Source: DASWLF01 sp963768765
GTDB taxonomy: Bacteria > Desulfobacterota > Desulfobaccia > Desulfobaccales > 0-14-0-80-60-11
DNA: 64,000 nucleotides
Assembly: GCA_963768765.1 (NCBI GenBank)
Contig: CAVYJK010000024.1
Coordinates: 1-64,000, forward strand
Direction: 5' to 3'
The position numbers were made by a program, and so were the translations under genes. Shown here one piece after another: positions 56,095 through 63,747 of this stretch. The first letter of the stretch is position 1. Each line of letters starts with the position of its first letter. A model generated the notes under the pieces. The model searched no databases, had not been told where the DNA came from, and saw only the letters and a program-made list of their open reading frames with translations.

Positions 56095-56175
56095 GTTTTG
56101 GGGGGAGGGCAGGGGCCAGTGGCACCCCAGGCGTCTCGCCTTGGGTGGGAGGAGCGGCCCTGGCCCCTGCTCCCC
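56095..56175 (+). repeat. partial G-rich hairpin element
   Basis: GGGGGGAGGGCAGGGGCCAG on the left and GGCCCTGGCCCCTGCTCCCCC on the right: the third hairpin of the element family, just before the ABC ATPase gene. Confidence 0.6.
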
Positions 56176-56201
56176 CAAGAAATCCATACCCAGCCATACC
56201 C

Positions 56202-57140
56202 ATGCAACCAGCCATCTCAGCCCAGGGAATCGGGAAGTCGTTTCGCACCGGGGTGTTGGGCCCCTCAAAGGTGGCCCTGCGGGACGTGCATCTGGAAGTG
56301 GGCCACGGGGCCATTTTCGGGATCCTGGGGCCCAACGGCGCCGGCAAGACCACCCTGATTTCCATCCTGGCCACCCTGCTGCGCCCGGACACGGGCGGAG
56401 CCAGGGTGCTGGGGCTGGATGTCATCAAGCAGGCCGGGCGTCTTAGGGAGCGCATCAACCTGGCGGCCAGCGGGGCCCAGTTTCTCTGGTGCCTGACGGC
56501 CGAGGAGAACCTGCGTTTTTACGGCCGCCTCTACGGGCTGGGCGGCCGGGCCCTGCGGGATAAAATCGAAGAGCTCATCGGCTTGTTCGATCTTGACCCG
56601 CACCGCCGGGTGACCTTCGAGCGGCTGAGCTCCGGCCTCAAGCAGCGCCTGGCCCTGGCCAAGGCCCTGATCAACACCCCGGAGCTGCTTTTTCTGGACG
56701 AACCCACCTCGGGGCTGGACCCGGAAATGGCGCAGCACCTGCGGGAGGAAATTTTGCGGCTCAACCGTGAGGCCGGGCTCACTATTCTTCTCACCACCCA
56801 CAACCTGCGGGAAGCCGAGATGCTGTGCGGGGAAGTGGGTTTTTTGAAAGAGGGCCGCCTGGTGAGGCGGGGACGCATGGCGGATTTGCAAAAAAGCCTG
56901 GGTCTGGGAGACCACCTGCGCCTGGTTTTCGAAGACAGCCCGGCGCCCCTTAACTATGGGGAACTGCCGGGAGTGCTGGCCCACCAGGTGCAGGATTCCC
57001 AGGTGGACCTGGTGCTGGACCGGGCGGAGATCAGGCTGCCGGCCATCCTGGAAGCCGTGGCCCATGGCCGGCACCGGCTGGCCAGGGTGCAGGTCAAGCC
57101 CGTGGACCTGGAGGAGATCTACCGTGAGATTACTCGCTGA
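56202..57140 (+). CDS. ABC transporter ATP-binding protein (ABC-2 type export)
   Basis: Start ATG 56202 (MQPAISAQGIGKSF) is preferred over 56145, which lies in the hairpin. 312 residues: Walker A GILGPNGAGKTTLISILATL, Q-loop ASGAQFLWCLTAEENLRFYG, signature RLSSGLKQRLALAKALI, Walker B LLFLDEPTSGLDPEM, H-loop LLTTHNLREAEML, and a C-terminal extension typical of drug or polysaccharide ABC-2 exporters. It overlaps the permease by 17 nt. Confidence 0.9.
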   Translation: MQPAISAQGIGKSFRTGVLGPSKVALRDVHLEVGHGAIFGILGPNGAGKTTLISILATLLRPDTGGARVLGLDVIKQAGRLRERINLAASGAQFLWCLTAEENLRFYGRLYGLGGRALRDKIEELIGLFDLDPHRRVTFERLSSGLKQRLALAKALINTPELLFLDEPTSGLDPEMAQHLREEILRLNREAGLTILLTTHNLREAEMLCGEVGFLKEGRLVRRGRMADLQKSLGLGDHLRLVFEDSPAPLNYGELPGVLAHQVQDSQVDLVLDRAEIRLPAILEAVAHGRHRLARVQVKPVDLEEIYREITR

Positions 57141-57918
57141 TTTCCACAAGGTCTGGGCCTTCGCGGCCCGCAGCACCCTGGTGAACCGGCGCAACGTCTT
57201 CGCCATCTTTGAAATGATCTTCTGGCCCGCGGTGGCCATCTTCTCCGTGGGCCTCCTCACCCGTTTTCTCAAGCTGGACCCGCAAACCGTGACCTTCATC
57301 CTCATCGGGGCGGTGGCCATGAACACCATCCAGATCGCCCAACTGGACCTGTCCTACTCCCTCCTGTACTCCGTTTGGGCCAAGAGCCTGAAGCACGAGT
57401 TCATCGCCCCTATCCGCCTCACCCATATCCTGGTGGGCTCCGGCCTGGTGGGGCTGGTGCGGGGGTTCCTGGTCTTCGTGACCATGGGTCTCCTGAGCAT
57501 GTGGCTCTTCAACATGGAACTGTCGGCCCCGGGCCTCCGGGGCTTGATCGTATTCATGGCGGGCATGTTCCTGAACTCGGCCATCATCGGCGCCCTGGTA
57601 TTGGCCCTGGTGCTGCGCTTCGGCCAGCGGGCCGAAGTGGCGGCCTGGGCCTTCTCCTACCTCATGCTGCTGCTGTGCGGCCTCTACTACCCCGTGTCCG
57701 TCCTGCCCGCCGGGGTGCAATTCGTGGCCCGGCTCATCCCCTTCACCTATTTCCTGGAGTACTTCCGGCACTTTTACGGCTTCCCCCTGGTCTACCGGTA
57801 CCCGCTGCTTTACGGCTTCGCGGAATGTGTGATATACATCTTGATTAGCTACGTCCTGCTCCACTACACCCTGAATTCGGCCTATAAACGGGGCACCTTG
57901 CTACGGCTGTCGGAGTAG
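57124..57918 (+). CDS. ABC-2-type transporter permease
   Basis: Start GTG 57124 inside the ATPase end; 264 residues. Six membrane segments, e.g. FAIFEMIFWPAVAIFSVGLL, TFILIGAVAMNTIQI, GLVGLVRGFLVFVTMGLLSM, FMAGMFLNSAIIGALVLALV, AFSYLMLLLCGLYYPVSVLP (the ABC2 motif region) and GFAECVIYILISYVLLHYTL. It forms an exporter with the upstream ATPase; the substrate is not indicated by neighbours. Confidence 0.85.
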   Translation: MRLLADFHKVWAFAARSTLVNRRNVFAIFEMIFWPAVAIFSVGLLTRFLKLDPQTVTFILIGAVAMNTIQIAQLDLSYSLLYSVWAKSLKHEFIAPIRLTHILVGSGLVGLVRGFLVFVTMGLLSMWLFNMELSAPGLRGLIVFMAGMFLNSAIIGALVLALVLRFGQRAEVAAWAFSYLMLLLCGLYYPVSVLPAGVQFVARLIPFTYFLEYFRHFYGFPLVYRYPLLYGFAECVIYILISYVLLHYTLNSAYKRGTLLRLSE

Positions 57919-57925
57919 GGTTTAT

Positions 57926-58102
57926 TGGGGAAGGGGGCAGGGGCCGACGGCCCCTGCCCCCTTCCCCAAACCCCATCCCCCAACCCCCATAAGTTTTGGG
58001 CCTGGGAAGTCGGGGCAAAGCCCCGCCTTCTCAGGCCCCAGTATAGGGTTGGGAGGGGGGACTGGGGGGAGGGCAGGGAACTGGTTCCCTGGCCCTCCCC
58101 CC
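57926..58102 (+). repeat. G-rich multi-hairpin intergenic element
   Basis: First hairpin GGGGAAGGGGGCAGGGGCC... pairs with its mirror ending CCCCCTTCCCC; second GGCCTGGGAAGTCGGGGC...GCCCCGCCTTCTCAGGCC; third GGGAGGGCAGGGAACTGG... pairing with TTCCCTGGCCCTCCC. It separates the ABC permease from murI. The run between the second and third hairpins (GGGTTGGGAGGGGGGACTGG onward) also fits a four-run G-quadruplex pattern. Confidence 0.8.
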
Positions 58103-58118
58103 AGAAACCGGAGTTACC

Positions 58119-58920
58119 ATGATCGGCGTCTTTGATTCGGGGTTTGGCGGCCTGGTGGTCTTGCGGGAGTTTTTACGGCTCCTGCCGGGCTATGATTATT
58201 TGTATCTGGGGGACAATGCCCGGATTCCCTACGGCACCCGGTCCGACCGGGTGGTGCTCCGTTTCACCGAGCAGGCGGTGGATTATCTCTTCCGCCAGGG
58301 TTGCCGCCTCATCGTGTTGGCCTGCCACACGGCTTCGGCCCGGGCCCTGCGGCGCCTGCAGCAGGTCTATCTGCCGGCCCATTATCCCGATTACCGGGTC
58401 CTGGGGGTGTTGATTCCCACGGTGGAGGAGGCCCTGGCCCGGAGCCGCACCCGGCGCATCGGGGTCATCGGCACCGAGGGCACCGTCACCTCCCAGTCCT
58501 TTGAGCTGGAGCTCAAGAAACTGGACCCCGGGGTTGAGGTGCTGCAGCAGGCCTGCCCGTTGCTGGTGCCCCTCATCGAGGCGGGGGAGCAGGACTGGGA
58601 AGGCACCGAGATGATTTTGCGGCGCTACCTGGTCCCTTTCCAGGGGACGGTGGACACCCTGATCCTGGGGTGCACCCATTACTCCATTTTGAAGGAGAAG
58701 ATCCAGACCCTCCTGGGTGACGGGCAGGAGTTGATCTGCTCCGGCCAGGTCACCGCCGCCAAGCTGGTCGATTACCTGAGCCGCCATCCGGAGATCGAGG
58801 GAATGCTGAGCCGGGGCGGCTCCCGCCGTTATCTCACCACCGACCTCACGCCCCGGTTTGCAGCAGCTGGCCAGCCTGTTCATGGGGCAGCACATCGACT
58901 CGGAAGTGGTGGAGTTATAG
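58119..58920 (+). CDS. murI: glutamate racemase (one-base frameshift near the end)
   Basis: Makes D-glutamate for peptidoglycan. IGVFDSGFGGLVVLREFLRL, YLGDNARIPYGTRSDRVVL, LIVLACHTASARALRRLQ (the first catalytic Cys; Asn-to-His neighbour relative to ACNTASA), GVIGTEGTVTSQSFELEL, LILGCTHYSILKEKI (second catalytic Cys). One extra G at 58860 displaces the tail; the proper end is QQLASLFMGQHIDSEVVEL and TAG at 58918-58920, giving about 266 residues. Essential in most bacteria, so probably an error. Confidence 0.9.
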
Positions 58921-58986
58921 CGCCCCTTACGCAAGCAGGAAGCTGGACCGGGGGAAGAGGAAAGAAACCCGATTTAAGAGGAGGGC

Positions 58987-59413
58987 ATGATGCCGAACTG
59001 GAGGAAGGCCGGGGCTAACGCGGCAATCTGTTTAATCTTCTTCGCCGTGCTTCTTAATGGTTGTGCCGGTGGGCAGACCAGCCAGGAGGTGGTATCTCCA
59101 CTCTATATGCTTAGATCCGTCGGGATTCCAGCCGTGGGCGGTGAATATGGAAACCCCCAAGAGACAGGCGCTGCTGAACTCCATCCCCCCGGGGAAGATT
59201 GTTACTTACCTGCTCGATGGCGCAACGTATCATGTTTATGTGGATAAGGACTCTAATACCCTATATGTGGGGGATGCGGCTGCCTATCAAAAGTATCTTT
59301 CCATGACGCAGGGCAAACAAGTTTGTGAGAGAGTGGAAGGAAAGAACCCCCAGGAATTTTGGGGTTGTTTTGTGGAGTTTCAAGCGGTTGGCGCCCAGCC
59401 GCGGGTGAAGTAG
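58987..59413 (+). CDS. small lipoprotein, frameshifted
   Basis: GAGGAGGGC precedes two ATGs (58987, 58990). Signal peptide with lipobox (LIFFAVLLNGC, Cys about residue 26), then SVGIPAVGGEYGNP; after an indel near 59,150 the frame continues RQALLNSIPPGKIVTYLLDG, ATYHVYVDKDSNTLYVGDAA and ends at 59413. About 140 residues. The domain with IPPGKIVTYL and YVDKDSNTLYVGD may be a small beta-sandwich; no named family recognised. Confidence 0.6.
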
Positions 59414-59568
59414 CAGGCGGTTGCCTGCTTTCCTCATGGAAAACGACAGTTTTGCAATGGAATGGCTGCGCCTAAAATTTGGTCCCGTCTGGGGAGCCCT
59501 GGAGGCCTTGCCGCGCTAACTGCCACCGGATTGGTCCGTGAAAGGGCAAGCCCCCGGAAAGGCGAAGC

Positions 59569-60081
59569 TCAGCCGGAAACGCCCGGTCGGTTCTCAAACC
59601 ACCTTTCATCCGCCAGGACCACGGAGGTCTCCACCTGCCGGGGGGAGATGGTCCAGTAGGTGCGCAGCAGCCGGTCCTTCTCCTCCGGGGTTACCAGGCG
59701 GAAGCCGTGCTTCTCATAGAAGCGGATGGCCCACCAGGCCGCGGCCCAGGTCCCCACCAGCAGGGGGCTGGTGACGCCCTGGCGCAGGCGGGCCAGCAAG
59801 CGGGCGCCGATGCCGTGGCGCTGCGCCGCGGGCCGCACGTAGGCATGGCGGATCAGGGTCACGTCCCGGACCTTCTGGCGTCCCATGAGCCCGGCCAGGC
59901 GGCCTTCGGCTTCGAAGCCCCAGAACTTTACCCCGGCCTCCAGTTCCGCCACCAGCTCTTCCAGAGGCATGTACGGCTCCTGCCAGCAGTCGGCGGGAAT
60001 CACCCCCCGGTAAGCCTGGGCCGCGGAGTTGATAATCTCCAGGGCAATCCTGATTTCATGGCGGTTCAAGGGCCGGATCAT
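59569..60081 (-). CDS. GNAT-family N-acetyltransferase
   Basis: A 170-residue GNAT: EIINSAAQAYRGVIPADCWQ near the start, FEAEGRLAGLMGRQKVRDVT, the acetyl-CoA pyrophosphate loop VRPAAQRHGIGARLLARLRQ (R-x-x-G-x-G/A pattern), AAWWAIRFYEKHGFRLVTPE. It resembles acetyltransferases that recognise small molecules; substrate unknown. It is followed on the minus strand only by repeats and the lipoprotein tail. Confidence 0.8.
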   Translation of the reverse strand: MIRPLNRHEIRIALEIINSAAQAYRGVIPADCWQEPYMPLEELVAELEAGVKFWGFEAEGRLAGLMGRQKVRDVTLIRHAYVRPAAQRHGIGARLLARLRQGVTSPLLVGTWAAAWWAIRFYEKHGFRLVTPEEKDRLLRTYWTISPRQVETSVVLADERWFENRPGVSG

Positions 60082-60114
60082 GGTTTGGTCACGGGATCGG
60101 CTGCGGGAGGGCGG

Positions 60115-60447
60115 CTAAGAAGCCAGAGGCTGCTGGGGCGGCTGGGAAGCAGCCGGCTCCTCTTTCACCCGGTGGCCGCATTTGGGGCAAAAGGTAAAAT
60201 CCCGGCTTATGACTTGCTGGCAGGAAGGGCAGTTGGTATAGGTGATAGGAAGCCTCGGGGTGGACTGCTTCGGCTCCGGGGGATATTGAAAGGGATTCTG
60301 GAACTGGGTGGTTACCTCCGTGCTGGCGGCGCGAATCTTGGCTACGAGGCGGCCCAGCTTTTCCGCATACTCGGGCAGCTTCTGGGGCCCGAACAGGATA
60401 AAGGCCAGCACGGCGAGGACGATTAGCGTCTCGAGGTCAATTCCCAT
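60115..60447 (-). CDS. TatA/B-like protein with C-terminal zinc ribbon (copy 2)
   Basis: A 110-residue protein. LETLIVLAVLAFILFGPQKL and PEYAEKLGRLVAKIRAAS match the TatA/TatB membrane hinge (FGPxxLPE) and amphipathic helix. After a linker, TNCPSCQQVISRDFTFCPKC followed by GHR forms a two-knuckle zinc ribbon. Tandem with the similar gene at 60463, 15 nt apart. TatA oligomers form the pore of the twin-arginine translocon; the ribbon is an unusual addition. Confidence 0.8.
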   Translation of the reverse strand: MGIDLETLIVLAVLAFILFGPQKLPEYAEKLGRLVAKIRAASTEVTTQFQNPFQYPPEPKQSTPRLPITYTNCPSCQQVISRDFTFCPKCGHRVKEEPAASQPPQQPLAS

Positions 60448-60462
60448 CTGGGAGCCTGTAAA

Positions 60463-60747
60463 TTAGGCCTTTCCTACCCGGTTGCCGCAATGGGGGCAGA
60501 AGGCAAAATCCCCGACGATTTCCTTGTGGCATTGAGGACAGGTGACGCTCTGCGGCTGGGCGGCGGAGGCAGCCGCGCTCGGAACCTCGCCCTTGGGAGG
60601 GTTGACTTCCGGCTCGTCGTGAGCCTTCTTAAAGCTGCGGATCGCCTTGCCGATGCTGTCTCCCAACTCCGGCAGGCGCCGGGGCCCGAAGAGCAGCAGG
60701 GCGATGACCAGGATAATCAGCAGGGTGGTGAAATTATAGCCGAACAT
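60463..60747 (-). CDS. TatA-like protein with C-terminal zinc ribbon (copy 1)
   Basis: A 94-residue protein. YNFTTLLIILVIALLLFGPR with RLPELGDSIGKAIRSFKKA is the standard TatA start. After a Pro/Ala linker comes VTCPQCHKEIVGDFAFCPHC with GNR, a zinc ribbon. Its paralogue follows 15 nt downstream. tatC is not in the window, so these could be the genome's TatA proteins or accessory ones. Confidence 0.82.
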   Translation of the reverse strand: MFGYNFTTLLIILVIALLLFGPRRLPELGDSIGKAIRSFKKAHDEPEVNPPKGEVPSAAASAAQPQSVTCPQCHKEIVGDFAFCPHCGNRVGKA

Positions 60748-60829
60748 AGGACGCCCCTTGTTTGCTAAGTGTTGATTGTTAATATAAGAAAAAAATCAGT
60801 ATCCCGCAAGGGAGGGACCGGAGAAAACT

Positions 60830-61369
60830 GTGGCCATGAAAGACTGGAACTTGGTAGTCACCAGCTATATGTGGCAGGAGGAGCGCTTGCTCCAGGAATT
60901 GGCGGGGCTGGGGGAGTTCCGCCCCAGCGGTTTTACCGCGGTGATCCTGGGGAAGGTCCCGGAGGTGGGCGAGTTTCTGGAAGCCCTGAAGACTCTTTGG
61001 GAAAAGAGCCCTTTTCTGCCGGAATATCTCAGCAGCGTCGTACCCATCAGGACCGTTTTCCCGTTTACCGTGGAAAACCTGGCGGAGCGCCTCAAAGAAG
61101 AAATGCGGGTCCTGGGGCCGGATCTGAAAGGTAAGGCTTTTTATGTCCGCCTGAAGCGCCGGGGCCACAAAGGGGAGTTCTCCAGCCAGGGAGTGGAGCA
61201 GGCCCTGGACCAGTTCCTGAAGGACGAGTTTTGCTCCCTCCTGGATTGCCGCATCGATTTCCAGGCCCCGGACCTCATCATAACGGTGGAGACCATCCAT
61301 AACCAGTGCGGCCTGGGCCTGGTGACCCGGGAAATGAAAGAGCGGTATCCGTTTATAAAAATAAAATGA
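60830..61369 (+). CDS. THUMP-domain protein
   Basis: A 179-residue protein (start GTG 60830 with GGAG upstream, or ATG 60836). It contains the alpha/beta THUMP pattern: DWNLVVTSYMWQEERLLQEL, FRPSGFTAVILGKVPEVGEF, PFTVENLAERLKEEMRVLG, FYVRLKRRGHKGEFSSQGVE, and LIITVETIHNQCGLGLVTRE. THUMP domains bind the acceptor stem of tRNA. The stand-alone form (COG1818) has no catalytic partner here; tRNA modification is inferred. Confidence 0.8.
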   Translation: MAMKDWNLVVTSYMWQEERLLQELAGLGEFRPSGFTAVILGKVPEVGEFLEALKTLWEKSPFLPEYLSSVVPIRTVFPFTVENLAERLKEEMRVLGPDLKGKAFYVRLKRRGHKGEFSSQGVEQALDQFLKDEFCSLLDCRIDFQAPDLIITVETIHNQCGLGLVTREMKERYPFIKIK

Positions 61370-61429
61370 CTTTTGGAGGGGGCCAGGGCCTGCGTGTCCC
61401 TTAGCCCCCTCCCCCAACAACCTTAATCC

Positions 61430-62785
61430 ATGACCCAAACCCCCTCTCTCTTTGCGCCCTCCCAACCGTTGGCGGCCCGGATGCGTCCCCGGGGTCTCGG
61501 GGAGTTCGTGGGCCAGCAGCATCTGGTGGGGCCGGGGAAGTTGCTGTGGCGGTCCGCGAAGGCCCGCCGGCTCTTTTCCTCCATGATCTTCTGGGGCCCG
61601 CCCGGCACCGGCAAAACCACCCTGGCCCGGGTCCTGGCCCGGGAGTTGGACTGCCATTTTGCGTCCCTCAGCGCGGTGCTCTCCGGGGTGGCGGACCTGC
61701 GCCGGGTGGTGGAGGAAGCCCGTAAGGAGCAGGTCCGGGGCCGCCGCACCGTGGTCCTCATCGACGAGATCCACCGCTTCAACAAAGCCCAGCAAGACGC
61801 CCTGCTGCCCCACGTAGAGGAGGGGCTCATCACCCTCATCGGGGCCACCACGGAAAATCCCTATTTCGAGATCATCGGGCCGCTGCTCTCCCGGGCCAAG
61901 GTCTTCATCTTCGAGCCCCTGAAGGAAGAAGAGACTCTGGCCATCCTGAAGCGGGCCCTGACGGATAAGGAGCAGGGTCTGGGGGGTCTGGCCGCCCAGG
62001 TGACGGCCGAGGCCCTGGGCTATCTGGCCCGGATGGCCGGGGGCGACGCCCGCCGGGCCCTGAACGCCCTGGAGCTGGCGGTGCTCAGCACTGAGCCCGG
62101 GGCGGACGGCGTCATTCGGGTGGACCTGGAGGCGGCCCGGGAGTGCATGCCCCGCCGGGATCTGATCTACGACCGGGCCGGCGACGCCCATTACGACACC
62201 CTGTCGGCGTTCATCAAGAGCATCCGGGGCTCGGACGTGGACGCCGGCCTCTACTGGCTGGCCCGCATGGTGGAGGCGGGGGAGGACCCCCGGTTGATCA
62301 TGCGGCGGCTGCTCATCCTGGCGTCCGAAGACGTGGGGCTGGCAGACCCCCAGGCCCTGGTGCAGGCGGCCGCGGCGGCGGAGGCCCTCAACTGGGTGGG
62401 GCTGCCGGAAGCGGTCTACCACCTGGCCCAGGCCACCATTTATCTGGCCCTGGCCCCCAAAAGCAACTCCACCCAGGCCTACTTTCGGGCCAAGGCGGCG
62501 CTGGCGGCGCCAGGGGCCACCGGGGTGCCCACCCCCCTGAAGGACGCCCACCGGGACCGGAGAGCCCTGGGCCACGGCCAGGACTACCTTTATCCCCACG
62601 ATTACCCCGGCCACTGGGTGGAGCAGGAGTACCTGCCCGAGGAACTGGCCGGAGAGCGCTTTTACGAGCCGGGGACCGAAGGGGAGGAGCCGGAGCTGGC
62701 GGCCCGCTGGCGGGCCTTGAGAAAGCAAGGGAGAGAACCGGACGGCGGCGGCCCCGGCCCGGAAGGGGAAGGGGACGGCCTCTGA
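61430..62785 (+). CDS. rarA: replication-associated recombination protein RarA (MgsA)
   Basis: A 451-residue AAA+ ATPase: RPRGLGEFVGQQHLVGPGKL, Walker A MIFWGPPGTGKTTLARVLAR, Walker B VVLIDEIHRFNKAQQDALLP, GATTENPYFEIIGPLLSRAK, YLARMAGGDARRALNALELA, and the tetramerisation domain (YLALAPKSNSTQAYFRAKAA, YLYPHDYPGHWVEQEYLP). Acts at stalled replication forks. A Gly/Glu-rich tail of about 20 residues is extra. A short G-rich hairpin (61370-61425) precedes it. Confidence 0.93.
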   Translation: MTQTPSLFAPSQPLAARMRPRGLGEFVGQQHLVGPGKLLWRSAKARRLFSSMIFWGPPGTGKTTLARVLARELDCHFASLSAVLSGVADLRRVVEEARKEQVRGRRTVVLIDEIHRFNKAQQDALLPHVEEGLITLIGATTENPYFEIIGPLLSRAKVFIFEPLKEEETLAILKRALTDKEQGLGGLAAQVTAEALGYLARMAGGDARRALNALELAVLSTEPGADGVIRVDLEAARECMPRRDLIYDRAGDAHYDTLSAFIKSIRGSDVDAGLYWLARMVEAGEDPRLIMRRLLILASEDVGLADPQALVQAAAAAEALNWVGLPEAVYHLAQATIYLALAPKSNSTQAYFRAKAALAAPGATGVPTPLKDAHRDRRALGHGQDYLYPHDYPGHWVEQEYLPEELAGERFYEPGTEGEEPELAARWRALRKQGREPDGGGPGPEGEGDGL

Positions 62786-63111
62786 GAGGGGGTTGAAAAG
62801 TGATTTTAGGGTGGGGCCGCAGGACAAAAGCCCCCGCCCTCCCCTAAAGGTCGCGGTGCGGGGCGCGCTGCCGGTGGCCGGGGAAATTATCCATAGACAG
62901 AAAACCCCTTTAGGGTTAAAATATACATTCACCGGCATCCCAGACAAACCAGCTTTGGGGCCAGCATTTGCATTGAGAAAAACCAGAGACCGGGAATGGG
63001 GCGCAACTGGACAGCAGGGGGAAGAGTGCTTATCGTTTAATCAAACGAGTTTTTAACTAAACCAGCAACTGGGCAATCTTGGGGGGAGCACCTTTAAAGG
63101 AGGTGCTGACC
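62786..63111. other. intergenic region upstream of the receiver gene
   Basis: About 325 bases. 62800-62850 is another G/C-rich hairpin remnant; the remainder includes AAAACCCCTTTAGGGTTAAAATATACATTC (palindromic CCCTTTAGGG with an AT-rich stretch), possibly a promoter. No gene. Confidence 0.4.
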
Positions 63112-63477
63112 ATGTCGCGAATCATCGTGGCCGACAGCGAACCCCACATTAGGCAGCTATGCCGGGAAGAGTTGCAGGATGAGGGCTACGAGGTGCGGGT
63201 TGCCGGAAAGGGCAAAGAAGTGGTGCGCCTGGTGGACTCCTTCAAACCTGACGTGGTCATTCTCGAAATGCTCCTGCCCGATATCTCCGGGTTGGAAACC
63301 GGGATGATGGTCAAGGGCACCAAAAAGGACACCCGTATAATCTTTTACTCCCATTGCCTCCCTCCCCGGGACCTCTCCAGTTGGGGAGCCGATGATTTTG
63401 TGATAAAGTCACCTGACCTGGATCGCCTGAAAGCGGTGGTGCGCCGCCTGTTGCCCACCCGGGGCAATTCCTGCTGA
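63112..63477 (+). CDS. stand-alone receiver (CheY-like) domain with Glu at the phospho-acceptor position
   Basis: Perfect AAAGGAGGTG ribosome site 8 nt before ATG 63112 decides the start; 121 residues. Receiver fold: IIVADSEPHIRQLCREELQD, DEGYEVRVAGKGKEVVRLVD, FKPDVVILEMLLPDISGLE, IIFYSHCLPPRDLSS, DDFVIKSPDLDRLKAVVRRL. The acceptor Asp of ILDxxLP is Glu (ILEMLLP); the catalytic Lys and the Ser at the T/S switch are kept. Such domains may be constitutively active or unphosphorylated. No kinase or output domain is attached. Confidence 0.82.
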   Translation: MSRIIVADSEPHIRQLCREELQDEGYEVRVAGKGKEVVRLVDSFKPDVVILEMLLPDISGLETGMMVKGTKKDTRIIFYSHCLPPRDLSSWGADDFVIKSPDLDRLKAVVRRLLPTRGNSC

Positions 63478-63747
63478 GGTTGGTGGTTAGTCCGGTTCGC
63501 CTTAATTAATTGCAGCCCATTGTTTCGGATCCCAGTTCCCAACCGCCGCTTGTAAAGGGTGATTTTTTGTTTGCCGCCGGCCCTCCGGTCTCCGGCCAGG
63601 CGGTAATTTTAGAAGCTATTTCAAGACCGAATCTTCCGGTCATCCGGAGGGAAGGTAAGGATCGCAACTTGCTGAAAAGACCGGTGTTTCACTTAATTGG
63701 CGGTGAAACAGCCTGCAAGCAATGGGCCCTTTACACCGGAGGTTGAT

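Noticed and set aside
63478..63747. Possible thiamine or c-di-GMP riboswitch before the thiamine-binding-family gene
   Set aside because: None of the conserved THI-box or GEMM core motifs can be found in the 270-nt leader.
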